Assembly (NCBI GenBank): GCA_965223755.1
Contig: CBDCXF010000002.1
Span: 1,240,001-1,304,000 of the forward strand
DNA from: CBDCXF01 sp965223755
Lineage (GTDB): Bacteria > Acidobacteriota > Thermoanaerobaculia > Multivoradales > JAHEKO01
Reading direction: 5' to 3'
DNA: 64,000 bases
The position numbers were made by a program, and so were the translations under genes. The notes below the pieces were generated by a model. It did no database searches and was not told where the DNA came from. It saw nothing but the letters and a program-made list of their open reading frames with translations. Positions within the stretch are counted from its first letter, which is position 1. Each line of letters opens with the position of its first letter. Positions 9,283-18,114 of the stretch are shown here, one piece after another.

Positions 9283-11012
9283 GAGGTCCCTTCGCCTCTC
9301 TGCAGCACGGTCGCCCGGTCCACGGGTAGGTCCGCGAAACTCTCCACCAGGCCGTCCGGCCAACGGACGACGACGTCGACTGGTTCACGATCCTCGCCCA
9401 AGCCGAAGTGGGCGCGTGGGTCGCTGCTGGATAGATAACTCATCCCTCCTTGGACTGTGCGTCGTTGATGCCCCGCCGAGGATTCGACGGTCACCTGGGC
9501 TCCGATTGCGCGGCGGTTCAGGCGGGGATCCCAGGTGTCCAAGATCAACCAATGCGAACCGAGTTCACTCGGTGACGGCGTAGACAGGATTCGCGCTCGA
9601 TCTTCGATACTGCTGACTACAATTTCGAGACTGCCGTTGCCGTCAAGGTCGGCGGCGGCAAGGCCGCGGCTCACTTCGATGGCCGCGGTGAAGGCCGTGG
9701 CGGTGTCATCTTCGACAAAAGTACCGGCATCATTGAGAAAGACCAGATTGGGCTCGGCATAGGCGTTCCACGGTTCGGGTAGGGCAGAGGTCAGGGGGTC
9801 GCCGCGAGTCACGCGTCCGTTGGCGATGACCAGGTCCAGGTCGCCGTCAAGATCGAGGTCGACCGCTGCCGTGCCAAACCCAGTGTAGGGAGTGCTGGTG
9901 GCGGCCAACCCCACGGACGTAGTTTGGTCCGCGAACCCGATTCCGGCCCCGAGGTTGCGGTAGAACGTATTGGTCTCGTCACGCAGGTGGGTGAGGAACA
10001 GATCGAGATCGGTGTCGTTGTCGAAGTCGGCGGCCACTACCCCCATGCCGGCTTCATGCAGGCCGGCGGCATTGACGCTTGCTCCCATAATCAATGCGTC
10101 GTCGAGAAAGGTCCCATCGCCCTGGTTGATCCAAAGCTGGTTGGGGTCGCCGTCATTGGCGACATAGATGTCCGGGTAACCGTCCTCGTTGAGGTCATCG
10201 CAGACCACTCCGAGCCCGGCGCCGGCGGCGGCCTCGATTCCAGCTCGTTGAGTGATGTCCTCGAAGGTACCGTCGCCGCGATTGCGCAGGAGCACGTCGG
10301 TGCGGTCGGCAAAGCTATCGGGGCCACAGTACTCGCGGCGTCCGGCAAAGTCGGTGCATTCGATGTCCGGGTCGAAAACGACATAGCGCACGACATAGAG
10401 ATCGAGCCAGCCGTCGCGGTCGAAGTCACAAAAAACCGCCGATGTCGACCAGTCATCGTAGGCGGTCCCAGTGGCGGCGACGCCGGCTTCGCGGGTCACA
10501 TCTCGGAAGGTTGCATCGCCGTTGCCGAGGTAAAGACGGTCGGGGCCGAAGTTGGCGACGAAGACGTCCTCGTTGCCGTCATTGTTGACATCGGCGACTG
10601 CCAGTCCGGTGCTGTAGCCGCGGTCGTCGAGACCCGACGCGTCGGTCGCGTCGGCGTAGCCGCCATCCTCGCCCCGGAGAAAGAGTTGATTGGGCGGTGT
10701 GTCGCCGGAAGAGCCGCGACCCAGGTTCGGGGCGCCGGAGGCGAAGTAGAGATCGAGGTCTCCATCGTTGTCGGCGTCGAATACGGCGATGCCGCCGCCC
10801 ATCATCTCCGGGAAGACCAAGTCGCCCGCCGAACCGGCCGAGTGTCGAAAGTCGATTCCCCAGTTTGCGGTGACATCCACCATTGCGAGCGAGGCTGGAG
10901 GTTGAGGGCGTTGTTCGACATCCTGGTTGGGGTCCATTGAGGCGGTGCGGTTACTCTCTCCGCAAGCGATCAGCGAAGACAGTGCGACAGTGGCGGCAAG
11001 TGATCGGAACAT
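9279..11012 (-). CDS. CRTAC1-family FG-GAP/ASPIC-UnbV lipoprotein
   Basis: This is a 577-aa exported protein. The ATG at 11012 begins a lipoprotein signal 'MFRSLAATVALSSLIAC'. At least six FG-GAP/VCBS calcium-binding repeats follow (for example 'FDADNDGDLDLYFA', 'DVNNDGNEDVFVA', 'DFDRDGWLDLYVV', 'DLDLDGDLDLVIA'), predicting a seven-bladed beta-propeller. The C-terminal about 90 residues are an ASPIC/UnbV domain ('NRRAIGAQVTV', 'HFGLG', 'VVRWPDG'). The family is extracellular and calcium-binding but of unknown role in bacteria. The gene overlaps the next one by 4 bp, so they form an operon. The upstream extension of the open frame is Arg/Gly-rich shadow sequence. Confidence 0.85.
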   Translation of the reverse strand: MFRSLAATVALSSLIACGESNRTASMDPNQDVEQRPQPPASLAMVDVTANWGIDFRHSAGSAGDLVFPEMMGGGIAVFDADNDGDLDLYFASGAPNLGRGSSGDTPPNQLFLRGEDGGYADATDASGLDDRGYSTGLAVADVNNDGNEDVFVANFGPDRLYLGNGDATFRDVTREAGVAATGTAYDDWSTSAVFCDFDRDGWLDLYVVRYVVFDPDIECTDFAGRREYCGPDSFADRTDVLLRNRGDGTFEDITQRAGIEAAAGAGLGVVCDDLNEDGYPDIYVANDGDPNQLWINQGDGTFLDDALIMGASVNAAGLHEAGMGVVAADFDNDTDLDLFLTHLRDETNTFYRNLGAGIGFADQTTSVGLAATSTPYTGFGTAAVDLDLDGDLDLVIANGRVTRGDPLTSALPEPWNAYAEPNLVFLNDAGTFVEDDTATAFTAAIEVSRGLAAADLDGNGSLEIVVSSIEDRARILSTPSPSELGSHWLILDTWDPRLNRRAIGAQVTVESSAGHQRRTVQGGMSYLSSSDPRAHFGLGEDREPVDVVVRWPDGLVESFADLPVDRATVLQRGEGTS

Positions 11013-11059
11013 CGCCGAGATGTTAGCAACGGAAGCAGCAGGACTCTGACGCGAGGTGA

Positions 11060-12256
11060 CTAACCGCCCACCACCATACCGGTGAAGTACATCACCGCAA
11101 TTCCCACCGCCAATCCGGCGATCACCGGGAAGCTGGTAGCAAGTTGCGGTAGGGCGCGGCGGCCGGCCATGCCACGACCGATCTGCAGCACCACTTGAGC
11201 GATGGCGCCAGCGCCGATGCCCAGAAACGCGACCGACCACAGCGTCGAGGCAACGAAGCCGCCCGCCCAGGCACCGAGGATGGTCGGCGCCCCAGCGATC
11301 AGACCGAAGAAAATCAGCCGGCCCCACAGCACGCGCTCTTTGGCGAGGGGAGCGACGATCGCCAAGCCCTCGGTGATGTTGTGGAGGGCGAAGCCGATGA
11401 TGAGGAGAGTTCCCAAAGCGACTTCACCGAGTCGGAAGGCGGCGCCGATGGCCAGCCCCTCACCAAAGTTGTGCAGACCGATAGCGATGGCGACCAATAG
11501 AGCGCTCGTCCAGGCGGCGTTGAGGCCTTTGCCTTGCGCGCTGCGGCTTTGAATCCACGAACCCAGGGCTTCGATGGCGAGGAACGCCAGCACGCCGATC
11601 AAAACGAAGGCGGCGACTCCCTGGTACGACTCCGCCAATTCACCCGCTGCCTCGATGCCATCGTGGGCGGTGTCTACAAACAGAAACAGCAGCAGCCCAA
11701 TCGTCAAAGCGAGGATGAAATCGAGACTCTGACGCCCAAGTCGCCGCACCAGTGGCAGCCACAGTAGTCCCAAGGCAACCGGCAGCACTCCGACGTAGAC
11801 GCCAATCAATGCGAAGAGACGGAAGAACCTGCCTTGTGGTTTAGGGGTTTCCACGGCGACTTCGATGGCGTGGTCAAAGGTCACCCCGGTTGCGGTGACC
11901 ATGACGATCTCGTGCGCCTCGCCGTCCACCCAGGGGTAAGGGATATGGATGGTCGCGCGGTCCAGGTGAGCGAGTTCACCGGCAGGCTCTTGGCTGAAAG
12001 TCCAGTAGGCCTCATCGACCATGACCTGGGCGATGCGTACCGGATCCGGTCCGTCGTTGAGTACCGTTAGGCGAATCGACTCCGGCGCCAACTCGGTGTT
12101 GAGAACCTCAACTTCTTCGATTGGCGGAATGTCGCCGCGAAGGGTGTCTTCAATGCCCGAACGCGAAATCCACAGTAACAGTCCGGCGAGGATCAAGAGT
12201 GGCACCAGGCCCAGCAGCCAGACCACCCAAGCCTTCGAGCGGGTTTCGCTGCTCAT
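11060..12256 (-). CDS. ZIP-family metal transporter
   Basis: This is a 398-aa inner-membrane protein. It starts with one N-terminal membrane segment and an extracytoplasmic beta-rich domain of about 100 residues (about 35-150), followed by the eight-helix ZIP core. The metal-site motifs 'HNFGEGLAIG' in helix 4 and 'HNITEGLAI' in helix 5 are intact (H-N-x-x-E-G). ZIP proteins import Zn, Mn or Fe; the N-terminal extracytoplasmic domain is not part of the usual bacterial ZIP. The ATG overlaps the stop of the multicopper oxidase (ATGA), so the two are co-translated. The divergent DtxR-type regulator suggests manganese or iron as substrate, which is inference. Confidence 0.85.
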   Translation of the reverse strand: MSSETRSKAWVVWLLGLVPLLILAGLLLWISRSGIEDTLRGDIPPIEEVEVLNTELAPESIRLTVLNDGPDPVRIAQVMVDEAYWTFSQEPAGELAHLDRATIHIPYPWVDGEAHEIVMVTATGVTFDHAIEVAVETPKPQGRFFRLFALIGVYVGVLPVALGLLWLPLVRRLGRQSLDFILALTIGLLLFLFVDTAHDGIEAAGELAESYQGVAAFVLIGVLAFLAIEALGSWIQSRSAQGKGLNAAWTSALLVAIAIGLHNFGEGLAIGAAFRLGEVALGTLLIIGFALHNITEGLAIVAPLAKERVLWGRLIFFGLIAGAPTILGAWAGGFVASTLWSVAFLGIGAGAIAQVVLQIGRGMAGRRALPQLATSFPVIAGLAVGIAVMYFTGMVVGG

Positions 12257-13305
12257 GACGCCCCTCCATCTTCCTCGACCGCCTCGAACAGCCCCATCCA
12301 CCCCAACTCGGCGAATTCGCTTTGGTGAGCGTGAAACATGAACCGGCCAGGATAGCGAAAGCGTGTTTCCAAAATCGCCCGCTCGCCCTGACAGAGCATG
12401 ACGGTGTCGGTGGTCTCTTGCGTGTCGAGTCGAGTGCCGGTGCGGTAGACGTCGAAGAACATTGCGTGCAGGTGGAAGCTGTTGATGGGATCGAACTCGG
12501 TGGCGTTGAGCAGATAGATGCGCACCAGTTCGCCGACCCGCACGCGAACCGGGTCGGCCATGTGGAAATGGGCGGCTGTATTGACCGCGTAGATCTCGTT
12601 GTCGCCGTCGAAATTGGTGTCAAAGCCGTTCATCACCATGACCAATTCATCGGCCGGCGGTCGGCCCTCTTTGGGGTCGACGATGAACGCGCCATAGAGA
12701 CCCTTGTGGATGTGCCGTTTGAGCGGCACCGCATGGCAGTGGTAGAGGTGGAAACCAAACGGCTCAGCGTCGAACTCGTAGAGGAACTCGCCTCCTGGGT
12801 CGACTTGATCGGCGGGTGCCGATCCATCCATGGACGGCGTATGCCAACCGTGGAAGTGCATGGTGTGTGGGTGAGTGCCGCCGTTGACGAAGCGAATGCG
12901 GATGCGATCGCCTTCGGTGGCGCGAATCGTCGGGCCGGGTACTTGGCCGTTGTAGGTCCAAGCGGGAAAGTAGACCCCTGGTGCCACTTCGACTTCGCGG
13001 TCGACGGCGACGATCTGGTACTCACGCAGAGTGGTGCCGTCGGCTTGAGGGGTTTCCTTGTAAACCTGCGCGCGCTTGGCGGGTTCGAGATCCGAGAAGT
13101 TCCAAGTGCGCAAAAACTGCATGGGGTCGAAGCGCGAGGTGTCGACTTTGCCGACGACGCCCATGGCGTGCGAGTCGTGGTGCGCGGTTTCTTCGGCTGC
13201 GTCGCGTCCACTCAGTTTGGCCGCTTGCAGTGCGCCGGTACCCAAAGCGAGAGAACTCGCTCCGGCGGCTTTGAGCAGGCTGCGTCGAGATGGTTTGTGG
13301 TGCAT
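12253..13305 (-). CDS. Tat-exported two-domain multicopper oxidase
   Basis: This is a 350-aa protein. The start at 13305 gives a twin-arginine signal 'SRRSLLKAAG'. Copper ligands are visible in both cupredoxin domains: 'HTMHFHGWH' (about 147-155), 'HLYHCHAVPL' with the type-1 Cys near 190 and its partner His near 198, then 'SFHLHAMFF' and 'FMFHAHQSEF' in domain 2. The type-1 Cys is present only in domain 1, as in nitrite-reductase-like two-domain oxidases; domain 2 lacks it. Coupling to a ZIP transporter and a DtxR-type regulator suggests metallo-oxidase activity (Fe, Mn or Cu) rather than denitrification, which is inference. A palindromic operator lies just upstream. Confidence 0.85.
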   Translation of the reverse strand: MHHKPSRRSLLKAAGASSLALGTGALQAAKLSGRDAAEETAHHDSHAMGVVGKVDTSRFDPMQFLRTWNFSDLEPAKRAQVYKETPQADGTTLREYQIVAVDREVEVAPGVYFPAWTYNGQVPGPTIRATEGDRIRIRFVNGGTHPHTMHFHGWHTPSMDGSAPADQVDPGGEFLYEFDAEPFGFHLYHCHAVPLKRHIHKGLYGAFIVDPKEGRPPADELVMVMNGFDTNFDGDNEIYAVNTAAHFHMADPVRVRVGELVRIYLLNATEFDPINSFHLHAMFFDVYRTGTRLDTQETTDTVMLCQGERAILETRFRYPGRFMFHAHQSEFAELGWMGLFEAVEEDGGAS

Positions 13306-13322
13306 GGTTGAATGAGTCCTAA

Positions 13323-13342
13323 AATTTTGATTAATCAAAATT
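13323..13342. promoter_or_regulatory. Perfect 20-bp palindrome, predicted DtxR/MntR-type operator
   Basis: The sequence consists of AATTTTGATT followed by its exact reverse complement, in the 84-bp divergent region between the multicopper oxidase and the DtxR-family gene. The layout (AT-rich arms around a central TTAA) resembles known MntR-type boxes. It probably controls both directions, including autoregulation. Confidence 0.7.
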
Positions 13343-13389
13343 ATTGCGTTGAGGAAGCAAAAAATCAATCGAGCGGCTATCCTTGAAGC

Positions 13390-14049
13390 ATGGCTACCAG
13401 CACCGTCGAGGACTACCTCAAGTGCATTCTGATCGCCGAGGACGAAACCGAGGGATCGGTCAAGCTGGGTGCCATCGGCGAAGCGCTCGGCGTAGCGCCC
13501 GGCACCGTAACCGCGATGGCCAAGACTCTTGCTGGCAGCGGACTAGTGGACTACGAGCCCTACGCCGGCGTACGCCTCACCCAAGCCGGTCGCCAGTTGG
13601 CGACGCACGTGCTGCGCCGTCATCGACTGATCGAACAGTTCCTGGTCGAGGTCCTGGGCCTGGACTGGAGCGAAGTGCACGCCGAGGCGGAACAACTCGA
13701 ACACGCGGTTTCAGATCGCGTCATCGAACGCATGGACGCTCTTCTCGGTCACCCCAACGTCGATCCACACGGCGACCCCATCCCCGACGCCACCGGGATA
13801 GTGGCGAGCTCGGCCTCGAGCGACCTGCTCAATTGCGCTTTGGACAGTCAGGTGAAGGTGGTTCGGGTTCTCGATCAACAGCCTGAATTCTTGCAGTTGG
13901 CGGAACGCGTTCATCTGCGCCCGGGGAATATCGTCGTGGTCGAATCCCGCGATTCCGCCGCTTCCAACGTCAGCTTGCGTTCGGTTGAAGGCGAATCACT
14001 GAATTTGGGTTTCCGCGCCGCCTCCAAGATTCTGGTCGTACCGCTCTAG
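13390..14049 (+). CDS. DtxR/MntR-family metal-dependent repressor
   Basis: This is a 219-aa protein. Its N-terminal winged helix (about 1-65, 'VEDYLKCILIAED' and 'LGVAPGTVTAMAKTLAGSGLVDYEPY') matches the DtxR family. The helical dimerisation and metal-binding domain follows (about 70-140, 'RHRLIEQFLVEVLGL', 'HAEAEQLEHAVSDRVIERMDALLGHP'), including the H-x-x-A-E-x-x-E-H motif. The C-terminal about 75 residues look like an FeoA/SH3-type domain. It would bind Mn(II) or Fe(II) and repress the divergent oxidase/ZIP operon through the palindrome at 13323-13342. The ribosome binding site is weak, so the transcript may have a short leader. Confidence 0.88.
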   Translation: MATSTVEDYLKCILIAEDETEGSVKLGAIGEALGVAPGTVTAMAKTLAGSGLVDYEPYAGVRLTQAGRQLATHVLRRHRLIEQFLVEVLGLDWSEVHAEAEQLEHAVSDRVIERMDALLGHPNVDPHGDPIPDATGIVASSASSDLLNCALDSQVKVVRVLDQQPEFLQLAERVHLRPGNIVVVESRDSAASNVSLRSVEGESLNLGFRAASKILVVPL

Positions 14050-14184
14050 CCGGCACCTGGTGGCGGTGGCGCCTCTGTTGCCACTTGCTCGCCACGATTT
14101 GTCCCCGGAATGCCCCGCGGGGGCCACTCTCCGCGAACTCCGTTCTGGTTCACTGAAGAGGTGAATCTATCGATGGAGGATCCC

Positions 14185-16407
14185 ATGAACAGAACGGCAA
14201 AGATCCTTTTGAGCATCGTCCTGGCGAGCGCAGCGGGGCCTGCAGTGCCTTTGGCAGCTATTGAGTTGCAGGTGCAAGGCGACGCTGAGTCACAACCGCC
14301 GGTGGCTCCTGTGGACTACGACGATTTGGGAGAGCCAACCACCGTTGAGCAAGCTCGTGCGGGGACGCTGTTGCTCAAAACGGAGCGACCCGGCTGGTTT
14401 CTGCCGGCGCCGCGAATGGAAACCAAGGTCGAGATTCAGGTGCGCGGAATGATCGCGCGAACGACCGTCCGCCAGCAATTTTCCAACCCGACCGAGTTCT
14501 GGGTCGAGGGGGTCTATGTCTTTCCACTACCCGAACTGGCCGCCGTCGATCGGCTTCGCATGGTGATCGGTGAACGCGTCATTGAAGGTCAGATCAAAGA
14601 GCGAAAGGAAGCCAAGCGACAGTACGAGCAGGCCAAGGAGGAGGGCCGAAGGGCTTCCTTGGTCGAGCAAGAGCGCGCCAATGTCTTCACCAATTCGGTC
14701 GCCAACATCGGTCCCGGGGAGTCCATTGAAGTTGTCATCGGCTATCAACAAGAACTCGACTACGAAGATGGGCTGTTTCAGTTGCGGTTTCCCATGACGA
14801 TGACGCCGCGCTACATCCCTGGGAGCCCGCACCCCACCTCCAACCCCGGCGAGGGGATGGTGAATTTGGAAGCAGGCGTCGACGCTTCAGAAGGCCAAGC
14901 ACAGTTTCAGGTGGAGACGACGATCGACGAGTTCACGGGCTCAGGTTGGGCGCTCAACACCGATCAAGTCCCCGACGCCAGCCGCATCACTCCGCCGATC
15001 GCTCGTGCGGCCGCGGCCGAGGAAGGCCTAGGAACCGTGCGGCTTTCCGTAGATCTGGATGTCGGATTCGAGTTGGAGCGTGTTGCAAGTGCGTCACATC
15101 TCGTCCGCATTGGCCAGGCGGGAAACCGCTACCGAGTGGACCTCAGCGGGCAAGCTCCGGCAGACCGTGATTTCGTGCTTGAGTGGTCCCCGCGCTTGGG
15201 CCAGGTGCCGCAAGCAGCCCTGTTCACCGAAGACGCTGGCTCCGACGAGCACTACGCCTACCTGCTGGTGGTGCCGCCCGCACAGCAAGCCAGCCAGCGA
15301 CTCAACCGCGAGGTCATTTTCGTGCTCGACACCTCGGGCTCGATGAGCGGTGCATCGATTCGCCAGGCCAAGGCCGCTCTGATGATGGCCCTCGATCAAC
15401 TCGGACCCAATGACCTGTTCAATGTCATCGAATTCGATGATTCTACCCGGGTGCTGTTTGCTCATCCTCAGAGAGCTTTCAGCGTCAATGTCGACGATGC
15501 CAAACGGTGGGTGGGTAGTCTGGCGGCGGATGGCGGTACCGAGATGCTTCCCGCGTTGCGGGCGTCCTTGGTGGACACCGACAACTCCAGGTTCGTTCGC
15601 CAGGTCGTCTTCATCACCGACGGGGCAATCGGCAACGAAGATCACTTGTTCGCCGAGATTCACCGCGGGCTGGGCCGCAGCCGCCTTTTTACCGTTGGCA
15701 TTGGCGCGGCTCCCAACTCCCATTTCATGCGCCGGGCGGCGCAGTTCGGGCGTGGCGCTTTCACTCACATTGGCTTGCCGCAAGAAGTTGAGAGAAAAAT
15801 GGGCCGGCTGCTACAGAAGCTGGAGAATCCGGTGCTGTCCGATTTGGCCGTGGAATGGGGCGATCGCCAGGTCGAGATGTGGCCCGCGCACGCCCCCGAT
15901 CTTTACGCGGGACAGCCGCTGGTTTTAGTAGCCAAGGTCAACCGGCTCGGCGGCAAGGTGCGCATTCACGGCGAGCGAGGGGGGCGGCCCTGGACAACGG
16001 AGGTCAACCTGGTCGGCGGCAGCGCTCAACTAGGGATCGGTAAGGCATGGGCGCGAAGGAAGATCGCGGCGCTGATGGATCGGATCGTCGTCACCGACTC
16101 GGACGAGGCGATGCGTCAACGAGTGACCGCCCTAGGGCTGGGTCATCAGCTCGTGACCCGCTACACCAGTCTGGTGGCAGTTGACGTAACCCCGGCTCGA
16201 CCTCGGGATGAGCCGATCGCGACCAAGCTCCTGCCCTTGCAGATGCCCTCCGGATGGACCCCCGAGATCGTTGGTCTGCTGCCGCGTACGGCAACTTCGA
16301 GCCGGGCACATGTGGTGATCGGCCTGTTCCTCCTCGGTTTGTCGATGCTCTCTTATCGGCTTTCATTTGTTAGCTCAACTTGGGCCATCGGTGCGTCGCG
16401 GAGATGA
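14185..16407 (+). CDS. VIT/VWA-domain sortase substrate
   Basis: This is a 740-aa exported protein. GGAGGATCCC sits just before the ATG at 14185, and a signal peptide follows (about 1-24). The VIT domain spans about 55-185 ('METKVEIQVRGMIARTTVRQ', 'GVYVFPLPE'). The VWA domain has an intact MIDAS motif 'DTSGSMSG' near 381-388. The C-terminus has a sorting-signal layout: 'LPRTAT', then a hydrophobic helix, then Arg residues. This is the architecture of the 'marine proteobacterial sortase target' family. The next gene, overlapping by 4 bp, is the matching class GN sortase, so processing and anchoring by that enzyme is very likely. Its biological role is unknown. Confidence 0.88.
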   Translation: MNRTAKILLSIVLASAAGPAVPLAAIELQVQGDAESQPPVAPVDYDDLGEPTTVEQARAGTLLLKTERPGWFLPAPRMETKVEIQVRGMIARTTVRQQFSNPTEFWVEGVYVFPLPELAAVDRLRMVIGERVIEGQIKERKEAKRQYEQAKEEGRRASLVEQERANVFTNSVANIGPGESIEVVIGYQQELDYEDGLFQLRFPMTMTPRYIPGSPHPTSNPGEGMVNLEAGVDASEGQAQFQVETTIDEFTGSGWALNTDQVPDASRITPPIARAAAAEEGLGTVRLSVDLDVGFELERVASASHLVRIGQAGNRYRVDLSGQAPADRDFVLEWSPRLGQVPQAALFTEDAGSDEHYAYLLVVPPAQQASQRLNREVIFVLDTSGSMSGASIRQAKAALMMALDQLGPNDLFNVIEFDDSTRVLFAHPQRAFSVNVDDAKRWVGSLAADGGTEMLPALRASLVDTDNSRFVRQVVFITDGAIGNEDHLFAEIHRGLGRSRLFTVGIGAAPNSHFMRRAAQFGRGAFTHIGLPQEVERKMGRLLQKLENPVLSDLAVEWGDRQVEMWPAHAPDLYAGQPLVLVAKVNRLGGKVRIHGERGGRPWTTEVNLVGGSAQLGIGKAWARRKIAALMDRIVVTDSDEAMRQRVTALGLGHQLVTRYTSLVAVDVTPARPRDEPIATKLLPLQMPSGWTPEIVGLLPRTATSSRAHVVIGLFLLGLSMLSYRLSFVSSTWAIGASRR

Positions 16408-17015
16408 GTGGAGCGGCGGCGGTTCGCTTGGTGTTGGCCGCTTCTGGGTTGACGCTGCTCGGTCACGGATTGTGGCTGCCGCTCAAAGCGGAAGTCGCGC
16501 AGGTTCTTCTCGAAAGGGCTTGGCGCATGACTTTGCAGCGAGGCGGCGAGGAGCGACCGTGGCCATGGGCCGATACCTGGCCAGTGGCGAAGCTGCGGAT
16601 AGGGATTGCGAATCTAGAGTCCGACCAACGGGAAAACCAACTGCGAACCGTCGACCGGATCGTACTCGCCGGTGTCGATGGGGCGAGCCTGGCATTTGGC
16701 CCGGGGCTGGATCCCCGCTCAGCCAGGCCCGGCAGCGGCGGCCACACGGTTCTGGCCGGCCACCGCGACACCCACTTTCGCTTTGTTCGCCGTCTGGCGG
16801 TAGGCGATGAGATCGAAATGCAAGCGGCTGACGGAAATTGGACTCGCTACCGAGTTGTCGGCACCCAAGTGGTCGATCAGGAATCCTTAGGCGTGCTGGC
16901 CCCGACCTCACAGCCGGTCTTAACTTTGGTGACATGCTACCCCTTCGATGCTGTCACGGCGGGCGGCAACCAGCGCTATGTAGTCCGGGCCTCCGCGGTT
17001 GAGTCGACCTTGTAG
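16404..17015 (+). CDS. Class GN sortase
   Basis: This is a 203-aa membrane-anchored cysteine transpeptidase with an N-terminal helix (about 8-28). It carries the class GN signature 'PWPWADTWPVAKL' near 52-64, catalytic His near 120 in 'LAGHRDTHF', catalytic Cys near 178 in 'TLVTCYPF' and the Arg near 191 in 'GGNQRYVVRA'. The ATG at 16404 overlaps the stop of the substrate gene (ATGA) and is preferred to the TTG at 16380. It is the dedicated partner of the VIT/VWA protein. Sortases in Gram-negatives are uncommon and usually one-substrate systems like this pair. Confidence 0.92.
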   Translation: MSGAAAVRLVLAASGLTLLGHGLWLPLKAEVAQVLLERAWRMTLQRGGEERPWPWADTWPVAKLRIGIANLESDQRENQLRTVDRIVLAGVDGASLAFGPGLDPRSARPGSGGHTVLAGHRDTHFRFVRRLAVGDEIEMQAADGNWTRYRVVGTQVVDQESLGVLAPTSQPVLTLVTCYPFDAVTAGGNQRYVVRASAVESTL

Positions 17016-17173
17016 ACTCGTTTGCCTTCCTAGGTAGCGGGCTCGAATACAGGAACCGATGTTGGTAGGTTCGCTGGACGGCTCAATCGAGGGCAGCAAG
17101 CTGTTCTCCGGTAGTTTTTCAACCGCTAAAAAGAAGGCCCCTCGCGTATCGGACTTGGCAATTTCAGGCTGAC

Positions 17174-18025
17174 TCACAAAGAGCGACGATCCACGAACGA
17201 GCCGTCGAAGTGCGAGATGGCTCCGTTCTGGAGTTCGATGGTTTGGGAGGGAAGATAAACGTTTTCGTTTCCCCCGGAAAGAACTGCGGTCCCGGGCTCT
17301 AAGTTGTACCAAAAGGCGTGCATTCCGGCGGCTGTCGCGTAGAAAAAGTCGGGCTCAAACTGTGCATTGTGCATCGAGAGGACTAGAGACGTACTCTGTG
17401 GTGAACCTGGACCGACTCCTTTTACCTCGGCCTTGAACCAAGATTCGCCAGGAGAAGGGGTCGTCAAAGGAATGATTACTTTTTCTTCGGCCCTCACTTG
17501 GAAGGGTCGACTAAGTGCTGTCCAGAGATGCTTGGTCGGGTTCCATAACCCGGCGACCGTGGATCCAGGGGGCATTAACAGACCGTTCGGAGTCCTATCA
17601 AGGCGCCCCCAGCGCAAAAACTGATACTCGTTGGCTAGACGCTCGACGTGCAACAACCACAACTCAAGCTCGGCGTCCGCCTCTTTGCCACCTAGATCGA
17701 CACCAGCCCGACCAGCGGGTTCAACGGGGTGGATCTTTGGGGAAACTCGTTTGCCATTCCAGCTTCGCCCGACTGCCAAACTGCGAAAAGGTGACATCGC
17801 CCAATCTGACTCCAGCCAAAACAAGATGCTTCCATTGGGTGGAATAACACTCTCGCCTGCACCGAAGACGTGCTCGTTTCTGGGCTCGCTGGCCGAGACG
17901 ATATGAACCTGAAAGGTTTCAGGATCCAGGATCTCCACTAACTCGTTGTTGGAGTAAATTGCCGGAAAGAAAACTAGTCCTGGCTCGGTAGCCCCGTCGA
18001 TGATTGGCTGACGAAACGGCCCCAT
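17174..18025 (-). CDS. Exported protein of unknown family (possible frameshift at 5' end)
   Basis: The 283-aa frame has no domain I recognise. It is rich in Trp, Pro and Gly and predicted all-beta. The ATG at 18025 has no ribosome binding site, and the same frame stays open well upstream with no better start. A convincing signal peptide begins in a different frame at 18114 (see next entry), so the natural gene was probably 17174-18114 with a one-base frameshift between about 18030 and 18060. It stands alone, convergent with the sortase gene. It may be a pseudogene, or the shift may be a sequencing error; the body itself has no internal stop. Confidence 0.5.
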   Translation of the reverse strand: MGPFRQPIIDGATEPGLVFFPAIYSNNELVEILDPETFQVHIVSASEPRNEHVFGAGESVIPPNGSILFWLESDWAMSPFRSLAVGRSWNGKRVSPKIHPVEPAGRAGVDLGGKEADAELELWLLHVERLANEYQFLRWGRLDRTPNGLLMPPGSTVAGLWNPTKHLWTALSRPFQVRAEEKVIIPLTTPSPGESWFKAEVKGVGPGSPQSTSLVLSMHNAQFEPDFFYATAAGMHAFWYNLEPGTAVLSGGNENVYLPSQTIELQNGAISHFDGSFVDRRSL

Positions 18026-18114
18026 CCAGACTTGGAAGCTGGGTCCGAAGCATAAGACGCTCCCACAACGCCAAGCGAGAATGCCCAGACAAAGGCAACA
18101 CGAAAAGAAATCAT
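18026..18114 (-). pseudogene. Orphan signal-peptide segment, out of frame with the gene at 17174-18025
   Basis: The ATG at 18114 opens 'MISFRVAFVWAFSLGVVGAS' followed by 'YASDPASKSGWG', a textbook Sec signal peptide, but this frame stops at about 17972. The frame of the downstream body reads 'GPSFQVWMGPFRQP' across the same bases, so a single-base shift between about 18030 and 18060 would join the two. Confidence 0.5.

Noticed and set aside
9924..10940. Plus-strand 338-codon frame opposite the FG-GAP/ASPIC gene
   Set aside because: It is antisense to repeated D-x-D-x-D-G units, which produce a repetitive Val/Gly/Glu frame on the other strand; no start signal.
12322..13311. Plus-strand 329-codon frame opposite the multicopper oxidase
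   Set aside because: It is a mirror-frame shadow caused by third-position GC bias; the minus strand has all copper ligands, a Tat signal and a regulated promoter.
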